A stretch of DNA of 64,000 nucleotides from Medicago truncatula (Eukaryota > Streptophyta > Magnoliopsida > Fabales > Fabaceae), in contig NC_053049.1 of NCBI RefSeq assembly GCF_003473485.1, forward strand, positions 5,704,001 to 5,768,000, in the 5' to 3' direction. Positions within the stretch are counted from its first letter, which is position 1. Every line of letters begins with the position of its first letter. Positions 44,057-55,983 of this stretch are shown piece by piece. A program made the position numbers and the translations under genes. The notes under the pieces were generated by a model. The model saw nothing but the letters and a program-made list of their open reading frames with translations. It was not told where the DNA came from and did not search any database.

Positions 44057-46379
44057 CTAACCTTGCCATGATGGCTTTTGAGATTGATTTTGTTGTTGTT
44101 GATCATTCATGCAGTTTCCAATCCCTGCAATACTTAGAATATCACTATGTGACAATGGCCTAAGCCCCAAGAAATCTCTTGTCAAACCCTCATTTCCACC
44201 ACCTCCGCCGCCACCGCCACCACCGTCTTCGGCGGTGGAAGTTGGTTTTTTAGAGAGGCTTGTTTCATGATGCAAGTTTTGATCTTTCTTTGAATTCATA
44301 ATGCCACCAAACATTTCATCAAAATGGGTTGCTTCAAATCCAGAAGGAGATGAAGAAGAAGAAAACATAACATCATGAATATTATTAAGATATGTTGAAG
44401 TAGTATTTGTTTCTTGTGTGTTTTGTTGATGTTGCTGTTGTTCTTGTGATGATGACAACAAATTCAAACCAAAATTACCAGAGACATTATTGAGAGAATC
44501 AACTTGGTGGGTCTTGATATTCATAGCAGGTGAAGAAGCAGAACCACTTCTATTCATTGTTGCACCCATTTGAGCTGCTTTCTGCAACAATGCAGTAGCT
44601 GACATGTGTGCCGAAGGTACTGTTTGGTAAGAAGGGAGTGTGGGTCCAGAAACATGAACAAGACTAGGGTTAGGGTTTTCTTGATGATGATGATGTTGAG
44701 AAAATATTGATGATGATGATGAGAGATTATCAACATTATGTGGGCCAAGCCAAGGTGGAATTTCAGAAAGGTTAAAACTTTGATTATGTTGCTCTTTTTT
44801 CAATAATGGGAAATTATGAAGATCTTGTTGAGGATTATTGAATTGGTTTTGTAGATTTATCATGTGATGATGATGAGAAGATGATGATGAAAGTTGTTGT
44901 TGTGAGGGTAAAATTGGCATTGCATTATTTGTCATAGCTCTTGCACTCTCTTCTGCTAATGCATCACAAAATGCTCTATGTGTTATGAAACTGTCCCTTC
45001 TGCAAAACTCATCATAGAAATTACAAAATTAATAAATTTTACTAAAGTGCTATATGCTAAATATACTATAAATATATGTGTGTGACAGTGAAAAAATATC
45101 AACTCTCCTTTTCTCTCTCTCTTTACTTTTTCAACATTTTTTAAAAACTTTCTAAATACTTTAAAGACAAATAGTCTATTATTAGGTAGTGCATTAAAAA
45201 ATTTCCTTACTAGGAATTTCCACTTTTTCCAAAGAATGGAATTAGTGATTATGGGAGAGTGCTATATCAATGTCTTATCATCATCATCTTCTCCAATGTA
45301 AGAAATCAAGTGTGTGTAAAAATAAATGTAAAAAGTATATAATATCATAGGAAATGCTAACCCTTCGGAACACCGATTAAGAAATCAAATATAGTAATAT
45401 TTTATATTAAAAGTTGTGTATTCAATGCATTAAAAATTTAAAATATTTTCTTTTTGGTTTAAAATTTCCTCTTTTGATATCTTTAACCGGTGTCCTAGAA
45501 GCACCGGATAACCTGACCCTAATATTAATAATGTGAAATTTATGCATCAAAGTCAACCTAGGATTCAATTCAAAAACTATGATCACCTTCATAAATGAAT
45601 GAAATTAATGTCTGAACTAAAAAAATTCACATGACATTGAATATATTTTGAGGTTAATTCTAGTTACCTTGAGAAGAGGGTTCCACAGTCACATCTATAT
45701 TCTCTAGTGCCACAAGTTTTGGAATGAGCTTTCCAATCAGATTGAACAGCATATTTCTTTGAACACTTTTCACATTTCCACTTCTTCTCACCATGCTTTC
45801 TGGAAAAGTGTTTCTTGATTCCAGTCAAATCCCCTAATGCTCTTGATGGATCATGATGCACACAAGTTGGTTCTGGACATACATATACTTTCTTTCTAAT
45901 CTCTTTACTTGTTCTTTGTTTCAACTTCCATGGTAAATTATGACCTCTTCTGTGAAGTTGAAGATTTTGATCTCTTTGAAACCCTTTGTTGCAGATCTCA
46001 CATATGAACCTGTTTTTTGCTAGTAAACTCTTTGGTGACATAGCTATAACTTCAGCATCAGGGTCTGAAAAAAAAAAACATCATTTTTCAAACAAGAAAA
46101 AACCCATTAATAACATGTTCATCAAAACAAATTAAAACAAAAGAAAAAGAAGGTTGAAAACAAACCTGGGTTACCAGGGAGGTTTCTCTTTTTTTTCATT
46201 GGTTGAGATTGTGTTGGAGGAACCAAGTATTGTTGTTGAACTTGAGGGTAACTACTACTAGTACCAATTTCAGTTCTATTACCAGAAGAAACACTAGCTT
46301 CACCAGATGCAGAAGTTAAGTTTGACATGTTTTCTTCCACTACTTGTTGCTGTTGAAACATCATCAAACCTTTTACCAT
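44057..46379 (-). CDS. INDETERMINATE-DOMAIN (IDD) C2H2 zinc-finger transcription factor
   Basis: Plant nuclear transcription factor. Three exons on the minus strand, 46379-46166, 46064-45668 and 44999-44057 (GT-AG), give 517 residues. The N-terminus holds the KKKRNLPGNPDPDAEVIAMS signature and nuclear localisation signal. The ID domain follows with four fingers: FICEICNKGFQRDQNLQLHR..H; YVCPEPTCVHHDPSRALGDL..H; WKCEKCSKKYAVQSDWKAHS..C; and YRCDCGTLFSRRDSFITHRA..C, the last two being CCHC-type. The C-terminal region is low complexity (Ser, His, Gln, Asn, and a run of 10 Gly) and ends with the conserved TRDFLGLRPLSHSDILSIAG motif that characterises one IDD subgroup. The MVKGLMMFQQQQ start is the first true ATG; the frame is open slightly further upstream without one. 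Target genes and subgroup are not assigned. Confidence 0.95.
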
Positions 46380-46889
46380 CTTATGTTTGCAAGTCAAGGT
46401 TTTGTTTTAGAAAACTAAGGTTGTTTTGTTTTATGTTGTCTTATAGACCATATAGATCTTGTGTTTTTTATATGTTGGTAATGTTTTTTGGATCTAAATA
46501 CAAATAAAAAACCTTACCAAAAACAGAAAAGGAACACAAACACTATTTAGCTCACAGTAGTGAATAGTGAGAGAGAATGAACAAAGTAGAAGAAGAAAAA
46601 GTTGATATTGAACTCAGAAACAGTTTATGAAGGATGGAACAAGAACAAGAACAAGGACTAGTTGGTTTTTTTGGTGATATAATTTGGAACCAACCCAAGA
46701 GACAAGTTTTGTTTTTTATTTGAGTTTGTAAAAGAAACAAGAGATGATAAATGGAAGTGAAGATGAATAAGAAGTAGTAATCTACATTTGTTTCTTGTTC
46801 ATAGTTTGATAACCATAGTTGATAATGTTACCAAGAAAAATCCAACTATAGCCACACAAATATGAACAAAAATATAGACTTGGTTGTTC

Positions 46890-46916
46890 AGAGAGAGAGA
46901 GAGAGAGAGAGAGAGA
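46890..46916. repeat. (GA)n tract upstream of IDD
   Basis: Thirteen GA units (CT on the IDD sense strand), about 510 bp upstream of the IDD start codon. CT/GA tracts are common in plant leaders and can be bound by GAGA-binding (BBR/BPC) proteins; that role here is inference. Confidence 0.9.
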
Positions 46917-48702
46917 TGTGGATGAGAAGAGGGAATCCCTGAACTTGTCCAAAACCACAAACCAAAGGGGAACCCTACTGTTAAACTCTGACGTTGCACT
47001 TTCTGTCTTTTCCTCTCTGTTCTTTTTCACAACATTAGAAAATATCATTTTTATTTTTTGCTTTTTTAATAAAGTTCTGTTTATTTTTTGCTAAAATACT
47101 TCTTTTTTTCAAGTACAGTACCATTATGTCTTTCCATTCTCTTGCAAAAGTAAACACAAAAGAGGGTGAATAAAAACAAGCAAAAAGGGAGTATTATTTG
47201 TAAATACCACATTTTTTCACAATTTTTTCCTTCTTAAGTCTTGTTACACTTCAACTTTTTTTTGTGTCTTTTCATTTTTTATCATATTAGTATATCACTT
47301 CTTTTGAATTGTAAATATTTAATGTAAAGTGTGGAAAATGGGGGAGTTTATCGCACAAGTAAGTGTGTGATGCATTTGTTAATTTTGGTTTTTTGATATC
47401 AATTGAATATGGGGGAGTTTATCTCAGCTTTTATTATTGTGACATTATTAATTCATTGATTAAATTCTAAACAAGCATGGCTAAAAGTTTTTCCTCTTAC
47501 TCCCTTCGTTTCAAAATGAGTATGTCGCTTTAGTTGATTGCATACAGATTAAGAAATAGAATAAAATAGTCAAATATCGTAGCAATTTTACCAAATTATC
47601 CTAATCAACTATTGGTTTGCTTTTCATTAGAGAAAAAAAATAATATTTTGAAAGTAGTGTAAGATAATATTAATTGAAGGATAAAATTGAAAAGAAAAGG
47701 CTATTATTACATTGAAACAATTTTAGGCATTCATTTTAAAACAATTTTAGGCACAATTTTTGGAAGATGTGACATTCATTTTAAAACAATTTTTTTTATC
47801 TAAAACGACACTTATTTTAAAACGGTAATTCATTTTTATATAAAGTCCTTTATTTTATTCAACACTTTTTTTCACCATCTTCCATTTCACTATCATTGTA
47901 ACTATTGACTATGAAAAAAAGCTGAATTTTCTGACAAATTTGCATGGTTCTTTGTTTTAAATTGTAAATGATCTTGTTACTTGTTAGGTTATGGTTCTAC
48001 AGAGGCAAAGCTGCGTGCCTAGAAAACTTTAGGCACAATATTTAATAGCCACAATTTTTGTCTCCCTAGTCATTTTCAAGTCATAATGGTCATTATCAGC
48101 ATGGAAAAAATGAATTAATAGCTACAAATTATGATTCAACTCTGTTTCAATTTTTCCTTAAAAATAAAATAAAATAAAACTCTATTTAAAATTTCTAGCA
48201 TGAAATTGGGACAATTGTTAAGATAAGGAAGTGTTATTCCTTCAAAAAAAAAAAAATAAGGAAGTGTTATATGTGGAATACGATTTATGGTAGATAAATT
48301 AAGTTTGGCATTCTCCACATGCATATAATTGAGATAGTGACCAATTGAAATATTTGTTGTCTATTAAAAAAAATAAGGGGAAGAAAAATTGAATGATAAA
48401 TGTTAATATATTAACTATTAAATTGGAGATTATTCTCTTTGTTATAATTTGAATTCTAAACCTTAAATTTTTTTACTCTTAGTTTAAATCGGTTGAGTTA
48501 TTCAACCTTAAACAAGATATAACAAATATAAGTTGAATTTAAAGACATTGTTATTTATAACAAGTAATACCATGATATTCTATATAAATTTAAGTGTAAA
48601 AATTCTTTGGAGCCTATGAAAGAGTTGAACCACCAATCTATGGGATGCCACAGACACCACTCCCGCCACCATAGTCACTCGTGCAAAGGATACTCTCAAT
48701 AA
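46917..48702. other. IDD upstream region and spacer
   Basis: No gene is seen. It contains the degraded Stowaway-like element listed separately. Confidence 0.4.
47500..47827. repeat. Degraded Stowaway-like MITE
   Basis: The left end 'ctcccttcgtttcaaaatga' with 'gtatgtcgctttag' is the approximate inverse of the right end 'taaaacgacacttattttaa' with 'aacggtaa'. More diverged than the two copies at 30997 and 40831. Confidence 0.55.
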
Positions 48703-49228
48703 AATGAGTTGTATGCAAAGAACATTAGCACCAGTAGGAAACGAAGATTTCGAGCACCTTGGACTAAGTCACCACTATGCATGATCAAGTGTAATATTGA
48801 TGCCATTTCTTTCAACAGTAATTTTATCATGGGGTACGATATGTGTTTTCGAGACTCTGGATCAATTTTTGTTGGGCAAATCAGATTATTCTCGTTTCTA
48901 TGTCACCATTATGAAAGCTGGAACTCTAAGCTCATTGGAAGCTCTCAAAGTGGCAATTTCGAATGGAATGCATTTTGTGCTATTTGAAACAGATTCCAAG
49001 ATTTTATCCGACATGCTTGCCACCAACAACTCTCCTATTAATGAGTTTGCTGATTTTGTATCTTAATGTAGAAGTCTCTTATTAAATAGAAACAACTTTG
49101 TAGTGTCGTATGTTCGGAGCCAAGCAAATAAGGTTGCTTATACTAGCATCTTTGTCTCGGTTAAGCCCCATATTTTTCATAATGTACCAACTTGTTTGTA
49201 CCAATTAATTTTGAATGAAATGAATTAG
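48703..49228 (+). pseudogene. Retroelement RNase H-like (RVT_3) pseudogene
   Basis: The first frame reads APWTKSPLCMIKCNIDAISF with GYDMCFRDSGSIFVGQ. A frameshift near 48890 leads to EALKVAISNGMHFVLFETDS, KILSDMLATNN and FADFVS, a stop, then RSLLLNRNNFVVSYVRSQANKVAY. These are the successive blocks of the plant RNase H domain found in LINE-derived genes (the catalytic Asp in CNID, then E.D.K, then the R.AN.VA end). One frameshift and one stop make it non-functional. Confidence 0.7.
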
Positions 49229-50092
49229 ATTTGCTTTTGCTAAAACAAAATTATTTTTACATTAACTAAAATTTTATATAGAATAAATTCTTGAGACAAA
49301 ATCAATTTATTATAAAATATTCAAACATATTAAAATCAATTCTACACATTAAAATCAATTCCTACTTCTTCAAATAACAAAACAGTGTAGTGTTAAACCA
49401 TATGAAACAATTTTCCACCCTAAAAGGCACCTCAAGTTAGAGATTCGTGTATCTCAGTGTTGCTTTGTAGACACTCTCGCTTACATTAAATTTGACTCCA
49501 AGGCCCGTAGTCAAAGAGTTCCAAAATTTTGTGATTCTTGTGAGATGCTAATTGATAATTTATAAGATAATTAATTAAAGGAAAATGCTTTTTTTTTTTT
49601 TTAAGGATAACTAAAGGAAAATACTAAATAGTCATAATCTCGCTTTATAGATATATATCATGACATATCATAAACGAGTGGCGAAGAAATTTTTGGTACC
49701 TACTTTAATGATGATATAATAAAAACAATGGTTAATTGTTTCAATTGATCCTCTAAAATTAAAAATACATATTCAAACCAAGTAATTTGATATTCATCTC
49801 ATTTCTTATCATGTAATATATGCGAAGTATAGAAAAGTGATTTAGATGTTGAATTTTTTATAATTTTTTACATACATATTTATGACGTTAAAAATATGTC
49901 TTTTCATAATTAATCAATCATTCTTCTGTCGAAAAATTCTTTTTTTTTTGGAAAGCCATATTTTAACGTTTCAAACATGTATGCAAACAATCGTAAAAAA
50001 AAAATTCAACATCTAAGACATTTTTACAGATTTCACGTATATTACATGATAAAAGATAAGAAGAATGTTAAATTACAGTATTAAAATGTGTG
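49229..50092. other. Spacer, no gene seen
   Basis: AT-rich; a slightly more complex patch at 49430-49550 did not yield a recognisable protein. Confidence 0.4.
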
Positions 50093-50679
50093 TAAGCATA
50101 GCAATAGGCGGGATGGGGACAGGTTATACCTTCCCTGTCCCCATACCATATATCCAAATACCTACGCATTACCCTACTCATTCCCAACAAGGATGAGAAA
50201 TCGAATTTCATCTCCGTTCAGATGGGTTCGGGTATCCTCGCCCCATCCACACCCCCCACCGCGGATATATTTTTTTTTAATAAAAAAGTATTTTTCATCC
50301 CAGGATCAATGTTGTAAGGCATTATCCAGCAAAGAGATGGAGATCGATGACTATGGTGATGGAGAAGAGAAACTAAGGGTGTGAGATGTGGAAGGAGAAA
50401 AGAGAGAACTTAAAGAAGTGAGTGTCGTCAGAAAGACTTAGACTTTGGTTGTGTGAGTGAAATGATTTAGGGTTTGAGTTTCTATTTATATAAAAATGAT
50501 AATTAATTGATTTTTTACATTTAGGACGAGTTTGAGTATGTGTGGGTACGTACTTATATCTCCATTACTTGTGTCATACATACCCATATTTTGAAGAAGA
50601 AAACTCAATCAAAGCGGGGAAAACACGTTAATTTAGATTTGGTTTCAGCGGGTACCCACATACTTTGTTATCATGTCTA
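50093..50679. mobile_element. Degenerate hAT-like element
   Basis: The left end TAAGCATAGCAATAGGCGGG is the imperfect inverse of the right end (TTATCATGTCTA), comparable with TAGACATGGCAA at 58699. The adjoining 8-mers, AATGTGTG and AATATTTG, agree at six of eight positions. Subterminal GC-rich text ('ggatggggacagg', 'cctcgccccatccacac') is typical of such elements. No transposase is seen. Confidence 0.6.
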
Positions 50680-51513
50680 AATATTTGTTTTTATTTTTTC
50701 CGGATCATTTTTTAGACTTTGACTATATTATACGATCATTAACTTTTTTTTTTTAATTCACACCCAACTAATACAATTTAAGTTCCACCAACATCCTTAT
50801 TGCATAAAATAAATAATACCCAACAAAAATCAGTATGATCGTGTCTCAAAGTCCACATATCACCTGCAACAAAAAAAAGAAAAAGAAGTCCACATATCAC
50901 TCTCATTTTTCTGCACAAAATCAATACCCAACAAAAAAAATACAATCAAACATCAATTGCTCCACCCAAACGAATAAAATTAATTAATGTATACATCCTG
51001 AAGTAAAATTACAATTATGTAAATTGATCATCCTTTAAAAAAAAATTATTTAAATTGATCAATATATGGTGATATCATTTACATATTTAAGCATTGTGTG
51101 TTTGATCATATGATCATAGCGCAAGTCACCATCCATAACAATTTATTCCGTCAAGAACAAAACTATTCTTACACTTAATTTTACCTACTAAGGAGTGTTA
51201 TAATGTAACCACGATTATACAAGTTTTTTTAAGGGATTATACAAGTTTTTTTTTCTTCATATGAAATTCAAATTTATACATACAAAGCAATGTGTATATA
51301 TGATGAATATAAATATAACATATATGGTAGTCACAATCGTGGTAATCAACGTATCAACAATCACATTTTGAATGGACATTGCAACTAAAGTTTAATGCAG
51401 ATTTTTTATGTCAATAATGTGATGGCGACTACAAATAATTAATCGTTTTGCTAAGTGATTTTTTTTTTGATCGGGTTTTGCTAAGTGGTAGGTGAGCATA
51501 ATAGTTCTCCATG
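50680..51513. other. Spacer, no gene seen
   Basis: AT-rich with two near copies of 'agtccacatatcac' at about 50850 and 50890. No coding sequence. Confidence 0.4.
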
Positions 51514-51522
51514 ATAAAGATA

Positions 51523-52369
51523 AGAGTAAATAGTCGATTCCCTCCTGAAATTGTAAGTTTCATCAATTACCCTCCTGAAATTAACAAAATTTCAATTACT
51601 CCCTTGAAATTTCACAACGTTAGTCAATTTACCCTCTCCGTCAAATTTTTCTGTTAGTGAACATGACGTTTTGCAAATACCACCTGAAGTTTTGCACTTG
51701 TGTGCAAAATGCCCCCCAAACTTAAAAATTTATATTATTTTTTTCTTAAAAACAAACAATTAATAGTTAAATATTAAAGCTAACTATTAATTTTGGAGTT
51801 TGGAAAAACTACATACATATATACATCAAAATAGGGAAAAATGTGTATTTTTAAAGTGACAATGATGGTTATTTCTAATAGACAAATTATTATTTTTAGA
51901 GGTTTATAAACAAATTAATAATCAGATTTAAATTTATATTTTCTCCTTCACCATCTTGGGCTTTTAACTCCTCCAACTCCTTCAACAATTTGCTCAAACC
52001 ATTTAAACTACATAACCCCCAATATTAATCCACAAATCATCCCATTATTGTCACTTTAAAAAATACATATTTTTCCCCATTTTGGAGCCTATTTTGATGT
52101 ATATATGCATGTAGTTTTCCCAAATTCCAAAATTAATAGTTAGTTTTAATATTTAACTATTAATTATTTGTTTTTAAGAAAAAAATAATATAAATTTTTA
52201 AGTTTGGGGAGCATTTTGCACATAAATGCAAAACTTCATGGGGGTATTTGCAAAACGTCATGTTCACTAACAGAAAAATTTGACGGAGGGGGTAAATTGA
52301 CTAACATGAAATTTCAGGGGGATAATTGATGAAACTTACAATTTCAAGGGAGAAATTGACTATTTACTC
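51523..52369. mobile_element. Non-autonomous Mutator-like element with long inverted arms
   Basis: Arms of about 330 bp pair across the whole element, starting GAGTAAATAGTC and including 'aaattgtaagtttcatcaat', 'ttctgttagtgaacatgacg' and 'aaacttaaaaatttatatta'. Perfect 9-bp repeats ATAAAGATA lie at 51514-51522 and 52370-52378. A 9-bp duplication with long TIRs is the Mutator/MULE hallmark. The central 200 bp holds no recognisable gene. Confidence 0.88.
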
Positions 52370-52449
52370 ATAAAGATACATTACAATCGATTAACAAACC
52401 ACTGCCAAGGCATGGTTATAGAAGCAACCCCTTGGCTTTCTTATTTTTC

Positions 52450-53570
52450 CTAAGACATAAACAACAATTTTCTAGCAAGACAAAAGAGGTCCCCAAACCG
52501 TATCATGGATACGCCTAACCAATGAAAAATCTTATACCAAATTTCATTCGCAAACTCACACTTTGCAAATGGGTTGTCTTCCGTTTCCTTCACCCTCGAA
52601 AACCAGCAACATTTCGGTTCATTTCCCGGCTCAAATGCCCCACACCTCAACAAATTCTCCCTTGTAGGTAAACAGCGTTGAAGCATTTGCTAAGAAAAGA
52701 TAATGACTTTTAACGGATCAAAGCTTTTCCAAACCCTTCCCAATAAAATGGCACTCTATGCCCCCCAAAAAAAGAAAGTAGAGGACATGTTGCTGAAGAT
52801 AACCTTCATACTACACAAGTTCTCTGCACATGCTCCTCCAATAAATAGAGTGGCATCCGCATATTGGAGATGTGAAACATATCCTTGGAGTTAGGAAGCC
52901 TAAACCCCTTAAAAAAAAAAAAAAAAAAATCCTAAACATACATTTTTTTTCATACATTTTTTTTACCAAAGACCCAATTCCCTCTGCCACCAAGAGAAAT
53001 AGAAACGGGGCTAATCGATCGCCCAATTTTAACCCCTTTTTAATGTCCATTTGCATTGCAAGGCATTCATTAACCAAAATCGGGAGACTACTAGATCAAA
53101 CACAACCCTTCATCCAATCATGCTATTTATCATAAAAACAAACTATTCTAGGATGTAGTCTAAGAAGCTCCAACTAATCGAGTCACCGGCCTTTTCAATA
53201 TCCACTTTTAATATCAAGCATTCTTCCTTCTTTTTCTTTGCCAAATCTACCACTTCTTTTACCAGGAAAGCGACATCCATTAAAACATTCTTTTGATAAA
53301 AGCCAATTGATTTTCTGAGATTAGAGTTTTTATTACCTCCCTCATCCGAGTGGTTAGGACCTTTGCCAATAATTTTTACAAGCTCCCTAATAAATAGATA
53401 GGTCGGAACTCGTAAAATGATTGCTTACATATAGAACCTTTGAAATTAATGCAACAAAGTATGAAACAAAGCTTTTTGGAAGTTTTGTATTAACAAAGAA
53501 TTCATCAAACATGCCCTTCACCTCCGCTTTATTAATGATAACACCTTATCATATGATGTATTTTAGGGTT
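52450..53570 (-). mobile_element. Degraded L1-type LINE (reverse transcriptase and zf-RVT)
   Basis: Minus strand, in broken frames: an RT fragment with KKEECLILKVD-like and LFFL..DWMKGCV-like pieces (53300-53100), MQMDIKKGLKLGDRLAPFLF and LLVAEGIGSLVKK (53077-52980), a YADD-box remnant reading YADATLFIGG near 52850, and a zf-RVT part PTRENLLRCG, FAKCEFANEIWYKIFHWLG (52686-52500). Stops, frameshifts and a poly(T) insertion at 52910-52930 show it is dead. Confidence 0.8.
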
Positions 53571-54188
53571 TTATCGAGTTGCTTATGGTTTATTCTAGAT
53601 TTTTATATAGGATTAAGAGTGAGTTATTCTTGGTTTTAAGATTTTTTTTTTATCCCTATAAATATATTAAATTTCCGTTTTAATCTCTCTAAACAATTTC
53701 TTTAAACAATGATCATTCAAATTTTTTAATCAAATTTTTTCTGTCTTTATTTTTAACTCAACTCATTAAATTTTCTGGTTTAGGGTTTAAGATTATTACC
53801 TAATTTTACGTAAATATATTACAAATTCTTCAAAAAGATGTGACTTGAGGATAATTGTCGTGCTCATCACCACATTATCTACTAATTCCCTCAATCATGC
53901 AATGCTTTTTCTTTAAATTAATTACAAGTTCGAAATTCAATTAAGATTTCCCTTATTTCATCGTGCCCTTTTCCCCTAATAAACAGACAATTATACTACT
54001 AGACATGATGAAACACTCTAACATGGATCAAAAGACGGTTGTTTCACTAGTGTTGTTTGCTTCTGACCTAATTATTGCAATACAATCATTGTATGTTTAT
54101 TGTTTGATCATGAAAGAGTAGTAAATTCATGTATGCATGTGTAGTTTATATCTTTGAAAGTTTGTATAAGCTTATAGAAAACTCAACA
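53571..54188. other. Spacer, no gene seen
   Basis: AT-rich; nothing recognised on either strand. Confidence 0.4.
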
Positions 54189-54204
54189 AGTGTCGGCATT
54201 GTTT

Positions 54205-54288
54205 TTTGTGGTAGCGGGGATTTGAATCCCAAACCTTGCATATATTATGCATTGTTGTCCCTACAAACTGAGTTATTCTCACGAGGAC
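54205..54288 (-). mobile_element. Short tRNA-derived SINE
   Basis: Minus strand: a tRNA-like head with an A-box-like region (AATAACTCAGTTTGTAGGG) and a B box (GGGATTCAAATCC), ending in a short poly(A) (T run at 54201-54206). Direct repeats AGTGTCGGCATTGTTT (54189-54204) and AGTGTCGACATTGTTT (54289-54304) differ at one base. At about 84 bp it is essentially a tRNA-sized retrocopy. Confidence 0.75.
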
Positions 54289-54304
54289 AGTGTCGACATT
54301 GTTT

Positions 54305-55983
54305 AAAGAATCAAAAGATGTAACTATAATATATAATAAATTTTGTATTTTTTTTAAAGAAGCAACTCAATACATTTCATTATTATTTATTTACTTCTTT
54401 TTTTATAAAATACATTTCATTATTTAAAATGGATCAAATACATTACGGTATATCGTTATAGAGGTGGAAACTAGCATTTCATGGAACTATCTTTGCTAAT
54501 TCTGAAACAATTTGTCTTCCACCAAACTCGACATAAGAGTTTTGAAAACTATTCTGAAACAATTGCTATAAAATTTTGTATTTATTACTTTGATTTATAT
54601 TTTCAAAATAAAATTCTTATAGATTAATTAAATTACATCTTGCACATTCATTAAATTATAGTCATTCTAAACAAACAGTATACCTCAAAAGAAGTGTAGA
54701 TACAACTTGTCTAAGAAAAAAATTACAATGCCAACAAATTAAATAGTTGACATAAAATGAAAAAAGATTATCTACATCCAAAAACCATATAACACTTTGA
54801 GAGGGAAAAAGAAAATAGAGAGATTGGCATGATAAATGTGATACTTTCACGATGTGATAAGAAGAGTGAGATAGAAAAAAGATAGAATGTTGAATAAATG
54901 TATAACATTTAAGGGTGTTTAAATTTAGAGAAATATTTAAGAATTGATATAAAATTGTATCAAAAGAAATGGGAGGAAAAGTGCTAGAATAAACACAACC
55001 AACCAATAAAAATGTGTCTTTCTTGGAGTACGTACTCAGCCAGAAAGTTGGGATCATAACCCACAAAGCTTGTAGCTGCTTGATCCTTATTGCAATATAA
55101 TTTGGGTTCTTAAAGAAGAAACCCATAGTTGTCAATGTGGAAAATACTTACTTACTTGGACACAAATGTTGACACTAAGTTTAGACACATATACACAATT
55201 GAAAAAGGTAGATGGAGAAAATAATTAAATAATAATAATTTTTTAAATAATGAAATAAAATGCATTTTTATATGTATGCGTCTAAGTGGTGTGCACAAAA
55301 GCTTGTGATCATGCAAGACTTTCTCCTTACTACTTACAAGAATTATGTAAATTATTGTTTTCGTGCCTTTATTGTTTTTTACTCGATTTTGGGCATACTT
55401 GTTCCGTTCTTAGTCAAGGCTAAGCCGCCAAAGGAGAGTTCATGGATCCGACTCCTACAAATGGCGACAATGTTTCGTTTCAACCACGAGTACACACATC
55501 ACACGACCTTTTAAAATATCATCCGTTTTTAGTGTAAGCTCTTCACGGTTTTGTATTTTATAAAAAAATGTCCCGTCGGATTGAAAAATGTAGGTGTTGT
55601 TTATAAACTATTATTAACCTCAATTCTCAAGCATCATGAGACTTTAAGGTATATCAGAACAATACTGAATTGTATATACATACACACACACTAGATTAAT
55701 CAACAAGACAGTAGGGATATTAAGGAATATCATTGCTTATAATGCTTGTTGAACCCCATAGTCTATGTTGAATTAATGCAGCTATAGAAAAGGAAATATG
55801 TTGATAAACCAAATAAGATATAAAAAAGAGACCTGGTTTAAAAAGTCTATATGATCTATCAAATATACACACAAAGTCCGTTACATGATCTCTCAAATAT
55901 TGACAGAGAAACCAACAAACTAAAACTCCCAACCTTCTTAACAAAAAAGAGAGAGGGTTGAGATCATTAAGGGATAGCATATG
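54305..55983. other. Spacer, no supported gene
   Basis: The 157-codon minus-strand frame at 54662-55135 is hydrophobic low-complexity text without a known domain. The part next to 55983 is the PP2C 3' UTR. Confidence 0.4.

Noticed and set aside
54662-55135. 157-codon minus-strand ORF
   Set aside because: Composition is Phe/Leu/Ser/Tyr-rich, as expected from chance frames in AT-rich DNA; no family resemblance.
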